Origin: SG8-30 sp963710135
GTDB lineage: Bacteria; Pseudomonadota; Gammaproteobacteria; Steroidobacterales; Steroidobacteraceae
NCBI GenBank assembly: GCA_963710135.1
Contig: CAVPYY010000002.1
Location: 434,001-498,000, forward strand
Length of the DNA: 64,000 bases
Direction of reading: 5' to 3'
Shown: piece by piece, positions 1-9,724 of the stretch
Numbering within the stretch: the first letter of the stretch is position 1
How the letters are laid out: every line of letters begins with the position of its first letter
Notes under the pieces: generated by a model
What the model saw: only the letters and a program-made list of their open reading frames with translations
Databases searched by the model: none
What the model was told of the DNA's origin: nothing
Translations under genes and position numbers: made by a program

Positions 1-254
1 TCAAGCTGCGCTATGCCCACCAGGGCGGGCGCAATCCACCGGTCATTGTCGTGCACGGCACGCAGGCCGAGCGCACGCCCGAGGATTACCAGCGCTACCT
101 GGCGAACAGCTTCCGCAAGGCCTTCGACCTGGCGGGCACGCCGCTGCGCGTGCAGTTCCGCAGCGAGAAGAACCCCTTTGCCGGCCGGCGCAACGTGCTC
201 ACGCCGCGCCAGCAGCGCAAGCGTCAGCGGCTGGTGCGGCACGTCAAGCGCTGA
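1..254 (+). CDS. der: GTPase Der (EngA), C-terminal end only
   Basis: This is the 3' end of a gene that enters from the left edge; the first complete codon is at base 3. About 83 residues remain, reading KLRYAHQGGRNPPVIVVHGT and ending in a basic tail with RQQRKRQRLVRHVKR. This is the C-terminal KH-like domain of Der, the double-GTPase that acts in late 50S ribosome assembly. The two G domains lie outside the window. The positively charged tail that contacts rRNA is typical of the family. No frameshift is seen. Confidence 0.93.
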   Translation, partial: KLRYAHQGGRNPPVIVVHGTQAERTPEDYQRYLANSFRKAFDLAGTPLRVQFRSEKNPFAGRRNVLTPRQQRKRQRLVRHVKR

Positions 255-278
255 GCGGAGCGGCGCGGCCGGGGCCCG

Positions 279-2830
279 TCAGCGGCGCACGATTTCCTTT
301 ACGCCCCCGGCGATCAGGGACGACACGTCCAGCAATACTCTCGGCAGTGCCAGGCCGCCCGGTGAGGCCAGGTAGCGCGGCCGCCACTCGGGATCGAACT
401 TGGCCTTGTACTGCCTCAGACCCTCGAAGTTGTAGAAGTGCTCGCCGTGCCGGAACAGGAACGTTCCAAGGCGGTGCCAGACCGGCGCCAGCGCGTGGGT
501 CTCGAGCCCGGCCAACGGCGCCATGCCCAGGCTGAACCAGCGATACCCCTGCTGCCGGCCCCATAGCATCGTCTCCACGAACAGGTATTCCATGCATGCC
601 GCCGGTGCCTCGGTGGCATGGCGCATCAGGTCGATGGAGAGTTCCTCCTGGCCGCCGCCCGGCCAGAGATTGGCGAAGGCGACCGGCTGGTCCGCCGCGC
701 GTACCAATGCGCAGGGAAACCGGGTCAGATAGTCCGGGTCGAAGCGTCCGACGGAAAATCCCTTTTCCGCCGTCGCCTTGCTCGCCAGCCAGGCGTCCGA
801 GATCGCGTGCAGCTGCGGTATCAGCGCGGCGACCCGCTCGGGCGGTACGACCTCGAAGGTCAGGCCATCCCGCCCCGCGCGGCGCCACGTCTGGCGCAGA
901 CCGGAGCGGTGGCTGCCCTCCAGCGAGAAGTCCGCCAGCGGCACGCGGGCTTCTTCGCCGAGCTTGGAGAGCGCCAGCCCGAGGTCTACGTACAACGGCA
1001 GCGATTCGGGCGGCACCTGGTAGAACACCGGCCAGGCGTCGTGCAGGTCGCAGTATTCGCGAAACTGCCAGGCGAGGGCTTCGCGTTCAGCCGGTGGCGC
1101 CACGGGTTCGCCCATTGAGACCCAGCTGCGGCCGCTCTCGCCGAACATGACGAAGCCCGTGCCGCCCGCGTTGAACAGCAGCTTCTTGTCGCCGACCAAG
1201 GCCAGGTGTGCACCGGCCTCGGGCGTCGCGGCGACGATCTTCGCCGCGCGCGCCAGCTCGGCGCGCGATGGCAGATCGAGCGATGGCTGGGCGGGCCTCA
1301 GGAGTTTGGCGAGCGCGAAGGCCGCGAGCACCAGAACCGCCAGCAGGCCGGCCCGCAGCATTCGCGGCGCATTGCCGTCCGCCGCGAACTGCCACCAGAG
1401 CTCGCTCGCGTAGTCGACATGCCGATAGCTGAACAGCCCGAGCCACGCGGTGGCGCTGAGCGCCAGCAACACGCTCAGGATCCACGGCGCGGAAAACGGT
1501 TGATCGAGCAGCGACGCGCGCCGATAGAACGCGTCACGCGAGGTCCACAGCAAGGCCAGCATCGCGGCGAGCAGCGAGGCCTCCTCCCAGTCCAGGCCCT
1601 TGAGCAGTGACGCGACCAGTCCGGCGCCGAGCGCCCACATCGCCAGGTGCCAGGCACCGTCGAGGCGTCGCCTGAGGCCGCGCGCGAGGATCAGCAATCC
1701 GACGCCGGCGGCGCTGCCGGCCAGGTGCGACAGCTCGATCACCTCGAGGGGCACGATCCGGTCCAGCACCGCGAGGCGTCCCGCCAGCGCCGGCGTTGCG
1801 CCCGACAGCAACAGCACCAGGCCGGCGACGAACGTGCCGGCGGACACGACGGCCGGCGTGACCGCCGAAATCGAGGCGTGCGCGATCGCCACGGCCCGGG
1901 TCAGACGCGCGCGGTGCACGTGGGCCTCGTGAAGGGCCAGGGCGGCGAGCGCGATTCCGAAGGGAATCACGTAATAGATGATCCGGTAGGCAAGCAGCGC
2001 GCCCAGCAGGCTGTGCGCCGGGATCTCCGGCATCAGCAGCAGGATGACCGACTCGAACACGCCGAGTCCGCCAGGGACGTTGCTGATCAGTGCGGCGGTA
2101 ATTGCCACGACATACAGGCTGGCGAACGCGAGGAACGACAGCCCGTGCGGCTCCGGCAGCAACACGTAGAGCACGGCCGCCGCGAGAGTCAGGTCGACGA
2201 TGCTGAGCAGGAACTGCGCCAGCGTCATGCCCGGCGTTGGCAGCCGGAAGGACAGGCCGCGCCACTCGATCGGCCGGCGGCGCAGGACGACCAGCGCGAA
2301 GTAGCCGGCAAGGCCCAGGGCGACGAGCGTTCCGGCGAGGCGGGAGAGCGGCGCTCCGACGTGCAGCAGTGACCCGGCGAGGTTTGCCTCGATGACCAGG
2401 GACGCGGCCAGCAGGGACGCCGATCCCAGCAGGAACGTCAGCGAGCAGAACGCGATGACGGTGGTGATCTCGCCTGCTTCGAGACCGGCGGCCGCATACA
2501 GCCTGAAGCGGATGGCCCCGCCCGACAGAGCCATGAAGCCCACGTTGTGGCCCACCGCGTAGGCCGCGAACGAGGTCGTCGCGGCGCGCCAATAGGCAAG
2601 CTGCCGCCCGATGTGGCGCAGCGCGAGCCAGTCATAGCCGGTCATCAGCAGATAGCTGGCGGCCGCCAGCCCGGCCGACAGCGCCAGCGCCCGGGCGGGA
2701 ACGGCCCGGAGTTCGGCAGGATCTCGTGGCCGCGGAATTCGCCCAGCAGGCGATGCAGGACCAGCAGCGCGGCGATGAAGAGACCAAGCCCCACCACCAG
2801 CGGCATGACGTTGCGCAGCCTGGTCCTCAT
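279..2830 (-). CDS. mprF: MprF-like bifunctional lysylphosphatidylglycerol flippase/synthetase (frameshifted)
   Basis: The first two thirds are hydrophobic, with many membrane segments (flippase part). The last ~300 residues form a soluble DUF2156 aminoacyltransferase domain, with GGTGFVMFGE, a conserved WFSLGMAPLAG stretch and FNFEGLRQYKAKFDPEW near the end. The family transfers lysine (or alanine) from tRNA to phosphatidylglycerol and flips the product, giving resistance to cationic peptides. The first ~38 residues (MRTRLRNVMPLVVGLGL...) lie in a different frame from the rest. One missing G near 2716 restores continuity into AELRAVPARALALSAG and gives 850 aa. An in-frame GTG at 2839 is an alternative start. 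It lies just downstream of xseA on the same strand. The amino acid specificity cannot be read from the sequence. Confidence 0.85.
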
Positions 2831-2864
2831 CGCGCGCACCAGACTGGCGGGACCCCGGCCACGG

Positions 2865-4241
2865 TCAGTCCGGGCGGGAGCGGGTGACGCGCGCCTCGAG
2901 GGTGCCGCTCGCGAGCCGCACCTCCAGCTCGGTGCCGGCGGCGGCCTCTGCCGCGTCGACGACGAGCCGGCCGTCGGCGATGCGCCGTGTGATGCTATAG
3001 CCGCGCTCCAGGGTTGCCAGCGGGCTCACCGCGTGCAGGGTTCCGGCAAGGCGGGCCAGTTCGGCGCTGGCATGCTCGACGCGCGCCGCGACGGCCGGCC
3101 GCAACCTCGCGTCCAGCACGTCGAGCCGTCGCGACAGGGCGGCCAGGCGCACCGCCGGCGACAGGCCGAGCAATTCCGCCCGGCGCGCGGCGAGCTGGTG
3201 CCCGGCCTCGGCCAGGCGGACCCGCGCGGCCCGGCCCATCCGCACCCACAGTTCATCGAGCCGCTGCGCCTGGCGTTCCACCAGCAGGCCGGGATGCAGC
3301 TGCGCGAGCCGGCGGCGGACCCAGCCGAGATCCTCCTCGCGCCGGGCGGCGGCGCGGCGCCAGGCGCCGGCCAGCCGTGCCATGCTGCCGGACAGGCTGC
3401 GCAGCCACTCGCTGGCGTCGGGCACGACCAGTTCGGCGGCCGCCGAGGGCGTCGGTGCGCGCACGTCGGCGGCGAGATCGGCGATCGTGAAGTCGACCTC
3501 GTGGCCGACGCCGGTGACGATCGGCAGCGGGCACGCCGCAATGGCGCGCACGACGGCTTCTTCGTTGAAGGCCCACAGGTCCTCGAGCGAGCCGCCGCCG
3601 CGGGCGATGATCAGCACGTCGACCTCGGCCCGCTCGGCCGCCGCGGCGATCGCGGCGGCGATCTGCGCCGCCGCACCCTCGCCCTGGACAGGCACCGGGT
3701 AGAGCAGCACGGGAATGGCCGGAAAGCGCCGTCGCAGCACGTGCAGAATGTCGCGAAAGGCCGCGCCGGTGGGCGAGGTCACTACCCCGATCCGCCCGGG
3801 CAGCGGCGGCAGCGGCCGCTTGCGCTCGGCGTCGAACAGCCCCTCGGCGGCGAGGCGCCGCTTCAGCACCTCGAGCCGGCGGCGCAGCTCGCCTTCGCCG
3901 GCCTCCTCGAGGTGGTCGACGACCAGCTGGAACTCGCCGCGCGGCTCGTACAGGCCGACCCGCGCCCGCACCAGCACCCGCATCCCTTCCCGGGGGACCA
4001 TGCCGAGGCCGGCATTGCGCTGCCGGAACATGGCGCAGCGCACCTGCGCGGACTCGTCCTTCAGCGAGAAATACCAGTGCCCCGAGGCGGGGCGGGCGAA
4101 ATTCGAGATCTCCGCCTCCAGCCAGATCGACCCGAGGGTTCCCTCCAGCAGGCCGCGGACCTCCCGGTTCAGGCGGGAAACGGTGTAGACGTCGCGTTCC
4201 CGCAGCGGGAACGTGCCGGGTGCGGACGGCTGGATCGGCAT
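2865..4241 (-). CDS. xseA: Exodeoxyribonuclease VII large subunit
   Basis: 458 aa, a normal length for XseA. It begins with an OB-fold nucleic-acid-binding domain (FPLRERDVYTVSRLNREV; FARPASGHWYFSLKDESAQV). The catalytic core follows, with GRIGVVTSPTGAAFRDILHV, the IIARGGGSLEDLWAFNEE segment and VGHEVDFTIADLAADVRAPTP, then a long coiled-coil C-terminal half. Together with XseB it degrades single-stranded DNA to oligonucleotides. The small subunit gene xseB is elsewhere in this window at 58.6 kb. It is divergent from guaB with 119 bp between the starts. No frameshift is visible. Confidence 0.96.
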   Translation of the reverse strand: MPIQPSAPGTFPLRERDVYTVSRLNREVRGLLEGTLGSIWLEAEISNFARPASGHWYFSLKDESAQVRCAMFRQRNAGLGMVPREGMRVLVRARVGLYEPRGEFQLVVDHLEEAGEGELRRRLEVLKRRLAAEGLFDAERKRPLPPLPGRIGVVTSPTGAAFRDILHVLRRRFPAIPVLLYPVPVQGEGAAAQIAAAIAAAAERAEVDVLIIARGGGSLEDLWAFNEEAVVRAIAACPLPIVTGVGHEVDFTIADLAADVRAPTPSAAAELVVPDASEWLRSLSGSMARLAGAWRRAAARREEDLGWVRRRLAQLHPGLLVERQAQRLDELWVRMGRAARVRLAEAGHQLAARRAELLGLSPAVRLAALSRRLDVLDARLRPAVAARVEHASAELARLAGTLHAVSPLATLERGYSITRRIADGRLVVDAAEAAAGTELEVRLASGTLEARVTRSRPD

Positions 4242-4292
4242 GGGCGCATCTTAAGGCAAGGGTCGTGGCCGTGCCCCGGCATCGAGGAAGAC

Positions 4293-4322
4293 TTACCATC
4301 CCGCGCCCGGGCGACGTACAAT
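4293..4322 (+). promoter_or_regulatory. Candidate sigma70 promoter for guaB-guaA
   Basis: A TTACCA -35-like hexamer at 4293-4298 and a TACAAT -10 hexamer at 4317-4322 are 18 bp apart. They lie in the 119-bp divergent spacer between xseA and guaB, about 40 bp before the guaB start. The call rests on match to consensus and position only. Confidence 0.42.
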
Positions 4323-4360
4323 GTGGCGCTTCATTACGGACCGCCCCGGGGCTTTCTCCC

Positions 4361-5829
4361 ATGCGCATTGTCCAGGAAGCGCTCACCTTCGACGACGTTC
4401 TGCTGGTGCCTGCCTACTCGGAGGTGCTGCCGCGCGACGTCGATCTCTCGACGCAGCTCACGCGGCGGATTCGCCTGAACCTGCCGCTCGTTTCCGCCGC
4501 CATGGACACGGTGACCGAGGCGCGCCTCGCCATCGCCCTGGCGCAGGAAGGCGGCATCGGCATCATCCACAAGAACATGTCGGCCGCCGACCAGGCCCGC
4601 GAAGTGGGCCGGGTCAAGAAGTACGAGAGCGGCGTCATCCGCGATCCGATCACCGTGCGGCCCGACGCGACCATCCGCCAGGTCATCGAGCTGACCCGCG
4701 CGCAGGGCATCTCCGGCCTGCCGGTTACCGCCGACGGCAACAAGGTGGTCGGCATCGTCACCCATCGCGACATCCGCTTCGAGGACCAGCTCGACCTGCC
4801 GGTGTCGAGCGTCATGACGCCGCGCGAGCGGCTGGTGACGGTGAACGAGAGCGCGACCCGCGAGGAAGTGCTGCTGCTGCTGCACAAGCACCGCATCGAG
4901 AAGGTGCTGGTGGTGGACGACGCCGGTCGCTGAGCGGCATGATCACCGTCAAGGACATCCAGAAGGCGCGCGAGTTTCCCCGCGCCTGCAAGGACGAGCA
5001 CGGCCGGCTGCGCGTGGGCGCGGCGGTCGGCACCGGCGCCGACACCGCCGACCGGGTGGCCGCGCTGGTCGCGGCCGGCGTGGACGTCATCGTCGTGGAT
5101 ACCTCGCACGGCCACTCCCGCGGCGTGCTGATGACCGTCGAGCAGGTCAAGCGTGCCCATCCCGGCGTGGAGGTCATCGGCGGCAACATCGTCACCGCCG
5201 AGGCCGCCAAGGCACTGGTGGATGCCGGCGCGGATGGGGTCAAGGTCGGCATCGGTCCGGGCTCGATCTGCACCACCCGCATCGTCGCGGGCGTCGGCGT
5301 GCCGCAGATTTCGGCGGTGGCCAACGTCGCGGCGGCGCTTGCCGGCAGCGACGTGCCGCTGATCGCCGACGGCGGCATCCGCTTCTCCGGCGACGTGGCC
5401 AAGGCGATCGCCGCGGGCGCGCACAGCGTCATGATCGGCGGGTTGTTCGCCGGCACGGAGGAGTCGCCGGGCGAGGTCGAGCTCTACCAGGGCGCTTCCT
5501 ACAAGTCCTATCGCGGCATGGGCTCGCTCGGCGCGATGGCGCAGCGCCACGGCTCCAGCGACCGCTACTTCCAGGATGCCGTCGAGGAGCTCGAGAAGCT
5601 CGTGCCGGAGGGTGTCGAGGGTCGCGTGCCCTACAAGGGCAGCCTGGTGTCGATCGTGCATCAGCTGGCCGGCGGCCTGCGCGCGGCGATGGGCTACACC
5701 GGCAGCGCGTCGATCGACGAGATGCGCACCCGGCCGCACTTCGTGCGCATCACCGGCGCGGGCGTGCGCGAGAGCCACGTGCACGACGTGCGCATCACCA
5801 AGGAAGCGCCGAATTACCGGGTCAGCTGA
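4361..5829 (+). CDS. guaB: Inosine-5'-monophosphate dehydrogenase (one frameshift)
   Basis: Converts IMP to XMP with NAD+, the committed step of guanine nucleotide synthesis. The N-terminal barrel begins MRIVQEALTFDDVLLVPAYS. Two CBS domains follow (ITVRPDATIRQVIEL; SSVMTPRERLVTV). The catalytic loop GPGSICTTRIVAGVGVPQ carries the active-site Cys, and GGIRFSGDVAKAIAAGA binds phosphate. A stop appears in frame at 4931-4933. Restoring one missing C near 4930 (VDDAGR then LSGMITVKD) joins both parts into 489 aa, the normal length. guaA starts one base after the guaB stop, so the two are surely co-transcribed. Confidence 0.95.
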
Positions 5830-5830
5830 C

Positions 5831-7405
5831 GTGGCCGACATCCATGCGCACCGGATCCTGATCCTCGATTTCGGTTCGCAGTACACGCAGCTGATCGCGC
5901 GCCGGGTGCGCGAGCTCGGTGTCTACTGCGAGATCCACCCCTGGGACGTGTCCGATGGCGACGTGCGCGGCTTCGGCGCGCGCGGGATCATCCTCTCCGG
6001 CGGGCCGGAGTCGGTGACCGTGGCCGGCGCGCCGGCGGCACCGGCGGCGGTGTTCGAGCTTGGCGTGCCGGTGCTCGGCATCTGCTACGGCATGCAGACC
6101 ATGGCCGCGCAGCTGGGTGGCAAGGTCGAGCCCGGCGACGTGCACGAGTTCGGCTATGCGGAGATCCGCGCGCGCGGGCACTCGGCGCTGCTCAAGGACA
6201 TCGAGGACCGGGTCAACGAGGAAGGCCACGGCCTGCTCGACGTGTGGATGAGCCACGGCGATCGGGTCGTCGAGCTGCCCGCCGGGTTCAAGGTCATCGC
6301 CTCGACCGCCGACGCGCCGATCGCCGGCATGGCCGACGAGGAGCGCCGCTACTACGCGCTGCAGTTCCACCCGGAGGTCACCCACACGCGGCAGGGCACG
6401 CGCGTCTACGAGCGCTTCCTCCGGCAGATCTGCGGCTGTGACGCCAGCTGGACCGCCGGCAACATCGTCGAGGATGCCATCTCGCGCGTGCGCGCCGAGG
6501 TGGGCAAGGGCAAGGTGCTGCTGGGGCTCTCCGGCGGCGTGGATTCATCGGTGGTCGCGGCGCTGCTGCACAAGGCGATCGGCGACCAGCTCACCTGCGT
6601 GTTCGTCGACCACGGCCTGCTGCGGCACAACGAAGGCGACGAGGTCATGCGCGTCTTCGCGAAGAACCTCGGCGTGCGCGTCATTCGCGTCAACGCGTCG
6701 GAGCGTTACTTCCGCGAACTGGCGGGCGTCAGCGACCCGGAGCGGAAGCGCAAGATCATCGGCCGGCTGTTCATCGAGGTGTTCGATGAGGAAGCGCACA
6801 AGCTGACCGGCGTCGACTACCTGGCGCAGGGCACCATTTATCCTGACGTCATCGAGTCGGCGGGCAGCAAGACCGGCAAGGCCCACGTCATCAAGAGCCA
6901 CCACAACGTGGGCGGGCTGCCGGAGACCATGAAGCTCAGGCTGGTCGAGCCGTTGCGCGAGCTGTTCAAGGACGAGGTGCGGCGCATCGGCGTGGAGCTC
7001 GGCCTGCCAGCCGAGATGGTCCAGCGGCACCCGTTTCCGGGCCCTGGCCTCGGCGTACGCATCCTCGGCGAAGTGACCCGCGCCGCGGCCGACACGCTGC
7101 GCCTGGCGGATCACATCTTCATCGAGGAGCTGCGCAGGGCCGGCTGGTATGACAAGACCAGCCAGGCGTTCGCCGTGTTCCTGCCGGTGAAGAGCGTCGG
7201 CGTGACCGGCGACGGACGCCGCCACGAGCCGGTGATCGCGCTCCGGGCGGTGGAGACCGTCGACTTCATGACCGCCCGCTGGGCGCATCTGCCCTACGAG
7301 TTGCTCGACGTGTGCTCGCGGCGCATCGTCAACGAGGTGAAGGGCGTCTCGCGCGTCGTGTACGACATCACCGGCAAGCCGCCCGCGACCATCGAGTGGG
7401 AGTGA
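5831..7405 (+). CDS. guaA: GMP synthase (glutamine-hydrolysing)
   Basis: 524 aa, standard length. The class I glutamine amidotransferase domain has ILDFGSQYTQLIARRVRE, the catalytic Cys in GICYGMQTMAAQLGG and a His/Glu pair in FHPEVTHT. The ATP pyrophosphatase PP-loop is GLSGGVDSSVVAALL. The dimerisation domain ends in the conserved KPPATIEWE. The start is GTG at 5831, directly behind guaB. The enzyme aminates XMP to GMP. The last 58 bp of the gene, including its stop, are duplicated exactly at 16390-16447, which marks guaA as the insertion site of the downstream island. Confidence 0.97.
   Translation: MADIHAHRILILDFGSQYTQLIARRVRELGVYCEIHPWDVSDGDVRGFGARGIILSGGPESVTVAGAPAAPAAVFELGVPVLGICYGMQTMAAQLGGKVEPGDVHEFGYAEIRARGHSALLKDIEDRVNEEGHGLLDVWMSHGDRVVELPAGFKVIASTADAPIAGMADEERRYYALQFHPEVTHTRQGTRVYERFLRQICGCDASWTAGNIVEDAISRVRAEVGKGKVLLGLSGGVDSSVVAALLHKAIGDQLTCVFVDHGLLRHNEGDEVMRVFAKNLGVRVIRVNASERYFRELAGVSDPERKRKIIGRLFIEVFDEEAHKLTGVDYLAQGTIYPDVIESAGSKTGKAHVIKSHHNVGGLPETMKLRLVEPLRELFKDEVRRIGVELGLPAEMVQRHPFPGPGLGVRILGEVTRAAADTLRLADHIFIEELRRAGWYDKTSQAFAVFLPVKSVGVTGDGRRHEPVIALRAVETVDFMTARWAHLPYELLDVCSRRIVNEVKGVSRVVYDITGKPPATIEWE
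7348..7405 (+). repeat. attL-like 58-bp direct repeat (guaA 3' end)
   Basis: Bases 7348-7405 are the last codons and stop of guaA. They match 16390-16447 without a mismatch by eye; both flanks then diverge. The guaA 3' end is a known target of tyrosine-recombinase islands in gammaproteobacteria, and such islands restore the gene end and leave a second copy at the far side. Confidence 0.85.
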
Positions 7406-7559
7406 GGGCGCGCCTGCGCTTCACTTTGCGCGGAAGCGCGGATCGATGCGGCCCAGGGATTCCGGGAAGAAGCGGCCGAACTCGACCGAGGTTTGTCTTT
7501 CGTCGGCAAGCGTCACTCACGGTGACTGAATCGCGGGATTCGTGAACCGCATTCGGCCG

Positions 7560-7835
7560 CAGTCGCGTCTGCTGTGAACCTGTAGGTGCAGTGCGAATCG
7601 GCTGGCCGCGCACGCGGCGGGCCTGGGTCGGTGCGTGCCGGGATTCAGGTCGGGGGCAGGCAAGGGCTGATCGGGGGAACGGGCAGGGTGCGAGGCATTC
7701 AGGGGGCGGTCCTGCGGGCCGGCTCGGACGCCGCGTCGATCGGGAAAGGGCTGTCGGCGATAGGCTTCGGCTCACCATCGAGCCGTTCAAGCGCAGGGGC
7801 TTGGTCTCGAGGGGTGGTTTGAACTTCCTATCCGC
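7560..7835. repeat. Imperfect ~276-bp direct repeat, copy 1
   Basis: The sequence from CAGTCGCGTCTGCTGTGAAC to GAACTTCCTATCCGC recurs at 9158-9432 in the same orientation, with only scattered substitutions and small indels. No convincing protein is encoded in either strand. The copies flank a region that contains a broken TonB-receptor gene, so this may be a decayed insertion sequence or a non-autonomous element. The 154 bp between guaA and this copy hold no recognisable gene. Confidence 0.8.
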
Positions 7836-8504
7836 GCAGGCGTTCACGCTGTTCGCGCCGCTGCGACGATGCCGCGGGCCGCTCGACAGTGCGCATGGTC
7901 ATGGGCTCATCGCCTGCGGAGGTCTCGGCGATCCATACCCGCGGGCTCATCGGCTGACCGCATCGTGCGGACCGCACGGTCTCTTCGTCGATCTGTGCCG
8001 CGCCGGCCGGACGAAGAAGCGCTCGCGCTGCTGCATCAATTCCTTGAGCCTGACCCGAGGTCAGATTCCAGCTTGATCGGCCGATTCTGGTTGAAGGCCA
8101 TCTTCCCAGGCCGGCTTGTCGTAGTACGACCGTGTTGCGTACGGCGAACGAAGCGCTGCCGAACAGCCGACGTGACGAATCCGACCGGCATTGCCAGCAG
8201 CAGCGACACGCCGCCGCGGCGCTCAGGCACGCGCCGGTATCGAAGAAGCGCCTCGATAACGGCGACGATCGTGGTCAGGATCGCCGAGCCCGAACCGCGC
8301 GCCAGAGCGCAATCCGTACTGCGCTGCAGACCCGCGTACAGCAGCTCGAACGCAAGCAAGGCAGCACCGTGAACCATATGCCCATGGGTCTCCCGAAACA
8401 GTGGCGGCGATGGGCCCGTCTACTGTAGCCTTCGCTGCAAGGCATTCAACTCGCGGCATCGGCCAACGGCGACATCGCACAGAAGTGCGGCGAGCCTCTA
8501 GAAC
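7836..8504. other. Non-coding or decayed stretch inside the island
   Basis: No gene is recognised here. On the minus strand 8036-8377 is open for 113 codons and reads a hydrophobic segment (MVHGAALLAFELLYAGL; ILTTIVAVIEALL) that could be a remnant of a membrane protein. It has no ribosome-binding site and no family that I know. The short string CCGAGGTCAGATTCC near 8052 resembles repeat debris. Confidence 0.4.
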
Positions 8505-9060
8505 CGCAAGCTCAACCGCCTGCAGTAACCGAGGACTCCCGGGGATCAGTACGCGGCCGAGGTCGGCGATGTACAGTCGGTACGGTCAACTTGGCCGTGG
8601 CAAACAGCGCTCAGGCGCTGCGGCGCCATCGTACTGAGCCGTCAGATTCCAGATCGAGTAGCCGGGAATGCGGCCGCGCTTGCCGCTATCGGTGATCGCT
8701 ATGGTGTTCAGATCGTCGGTGAACATCGCGCCGTTCTTCATGCACTCGGCCTGCACGCACACGCCACTGCGCAGCTGGGCGCCGACCGTCAGCGACAGCA
8801 AGACTCGCGGCGCGTAGGGCAGGAGGTTGCCGCTGACGAGGGTTCCGCCGGCACCGGCGATGGTGCTGAATCGCTGGCGGCGAAACTTCGCATTCTCGAC
8901 GCGGGTAGCTGCTGCGCAGCGAAGTAGTCATCGGCCGTACCGAACGTCCGCGCGATGACACGCGCACCTGCAACTCGGCGCCGGCATGCAGCAAGGTGCC
9001 CACGCGCGGCGCGAAGATCGCTCCGAGACTGGGAATCCATTGCGTCAGCGCCTGCAGCGC
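8505..9060 (-). pseudogene. TonB-dependent (FecA-type) receptor, 3' fragment, multiply frameshifted
   Basis: Reading the minus strand and changing frame several times recovers the outer-membrane beta-barrel end of a siderophore receptor. The pieces are ENAKFRRQRFSTIAG, NLLPYAPRVLLSLTVGAQ, FTDDLNTIAITDSGKRGRIP, GYSIWNLTAQY and DRLYIADLGRVLIPGSPRLL. The last is the classic C-terminal signature of these receptors. The N-terminal plug and most of the barrel are absent, so no functional product is expected. At least three frame changes occur in about 550 bp, more than one local error would explain. Confidence 0.75.
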
Positions 9061-9157
9061 ACGGCACGAGCCTCCGACGCACCGTCACGTGGCGAGAGTT
9101 GGGCGCGGCGGTTGAAGCGCGTGTTTGGCATCGAGATCGAGGACTGTGCCGCCGGTG

Positions 9158-9432
9158 CAGTCGCGTCTGCTGTGAACCTGAAGATGCAGTGCGAATCGGC
9201 TGGCCGCTGACGCGGCAGGCCTGGGTCGGTGCGTGCCGGGATTCAGGTCAGGGGCAGGCAAGGGCTGATCGGGGGAACGGGCAGGGTGCGAGGCAGTCAG
9301 CGTGCGGTCCTGCGGGCCGGCTCGGACGCCGCGTCTATCGGGAAAGGGCTGTCGGCGATAGGCTTCAGCTCACCACGAGCCGTTCAAGCGCAGGGGCTTG
9401 GTCTCGAGGGGTGGTTTGAACTTCCTATCCGC
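9158..9432. repeat. Imperfect ~275-bp direct repeat, copy 2
   Basis: Second copy of the 7560-7835 sequence, same orientation, about 1.6 kb downstream. Shared blocks include GCAAGGGCTGATCGGGGGAA and TTGGTCTCGAGGGGTGGTTT. Differences are single substitutions plus a few short indels. Beyond its right end the two loci diverge at once. Confidence 0.8.
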
Positions 9433-9592
9433 CGACCAGTGACCATGCCGGGGATGGAGACTTGTGTGCGGTGCCGTACAGAACGCGTCACACAGCGCTG
9501 CTACCTTCCGAATTGAAAGGGGTCACCCGAATAGCATGAGTGGAATTGCCGTCCAGGGTGGCCGGCTTTCGGTGAGAGGGAGCTCGAAAGGC

Positions 9593-9690
9593 CGGCACAG
9601 GGAAGTGTGACCGGGACACGGATGTGTGAGCGGCACACGATGTGCATTGCGGCGCATGGAGGAATGACGGGGCACAGGGATGTGCCATGG
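9593..9690. repeat. Cluster of short degenerate repeats, possible insertion-sequence end
   Basis: Four loosely repeated units about 20 bp long share a CACA-GGA-GTG core (GGCACAGGGAAGTGTGACC, GGGACACGGATGTGTGAGC, GGCACACGATGTGC, GGGCACAGGGATGTGCC). They lie in the 290-bp gap between the second long repeat and the kinase gene. Arrays of short repeats are seen at the ends of some insertion sequences (IS21-like, for example), but no transposase is present, so this assignment is only a guess. Confidence 0.4.
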
Positions 9691-9724
9691 GGCCTTGCAC
9701 TCCAGCCAGGACGGTACGGTCGCT

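Noticed and set aside
2547..4478. 643-codon plus-strand frame across mprF, xseA and the guaB start
   Set aside because: It covers three real genes in wrong frame or strand and has no recognisable domain.
4414..5886. 490-codon minus-strand frame in the guaB region
   Set aside because: Antisense shadow of guaB with a His/Asp/Ala-rich translation and no domain.
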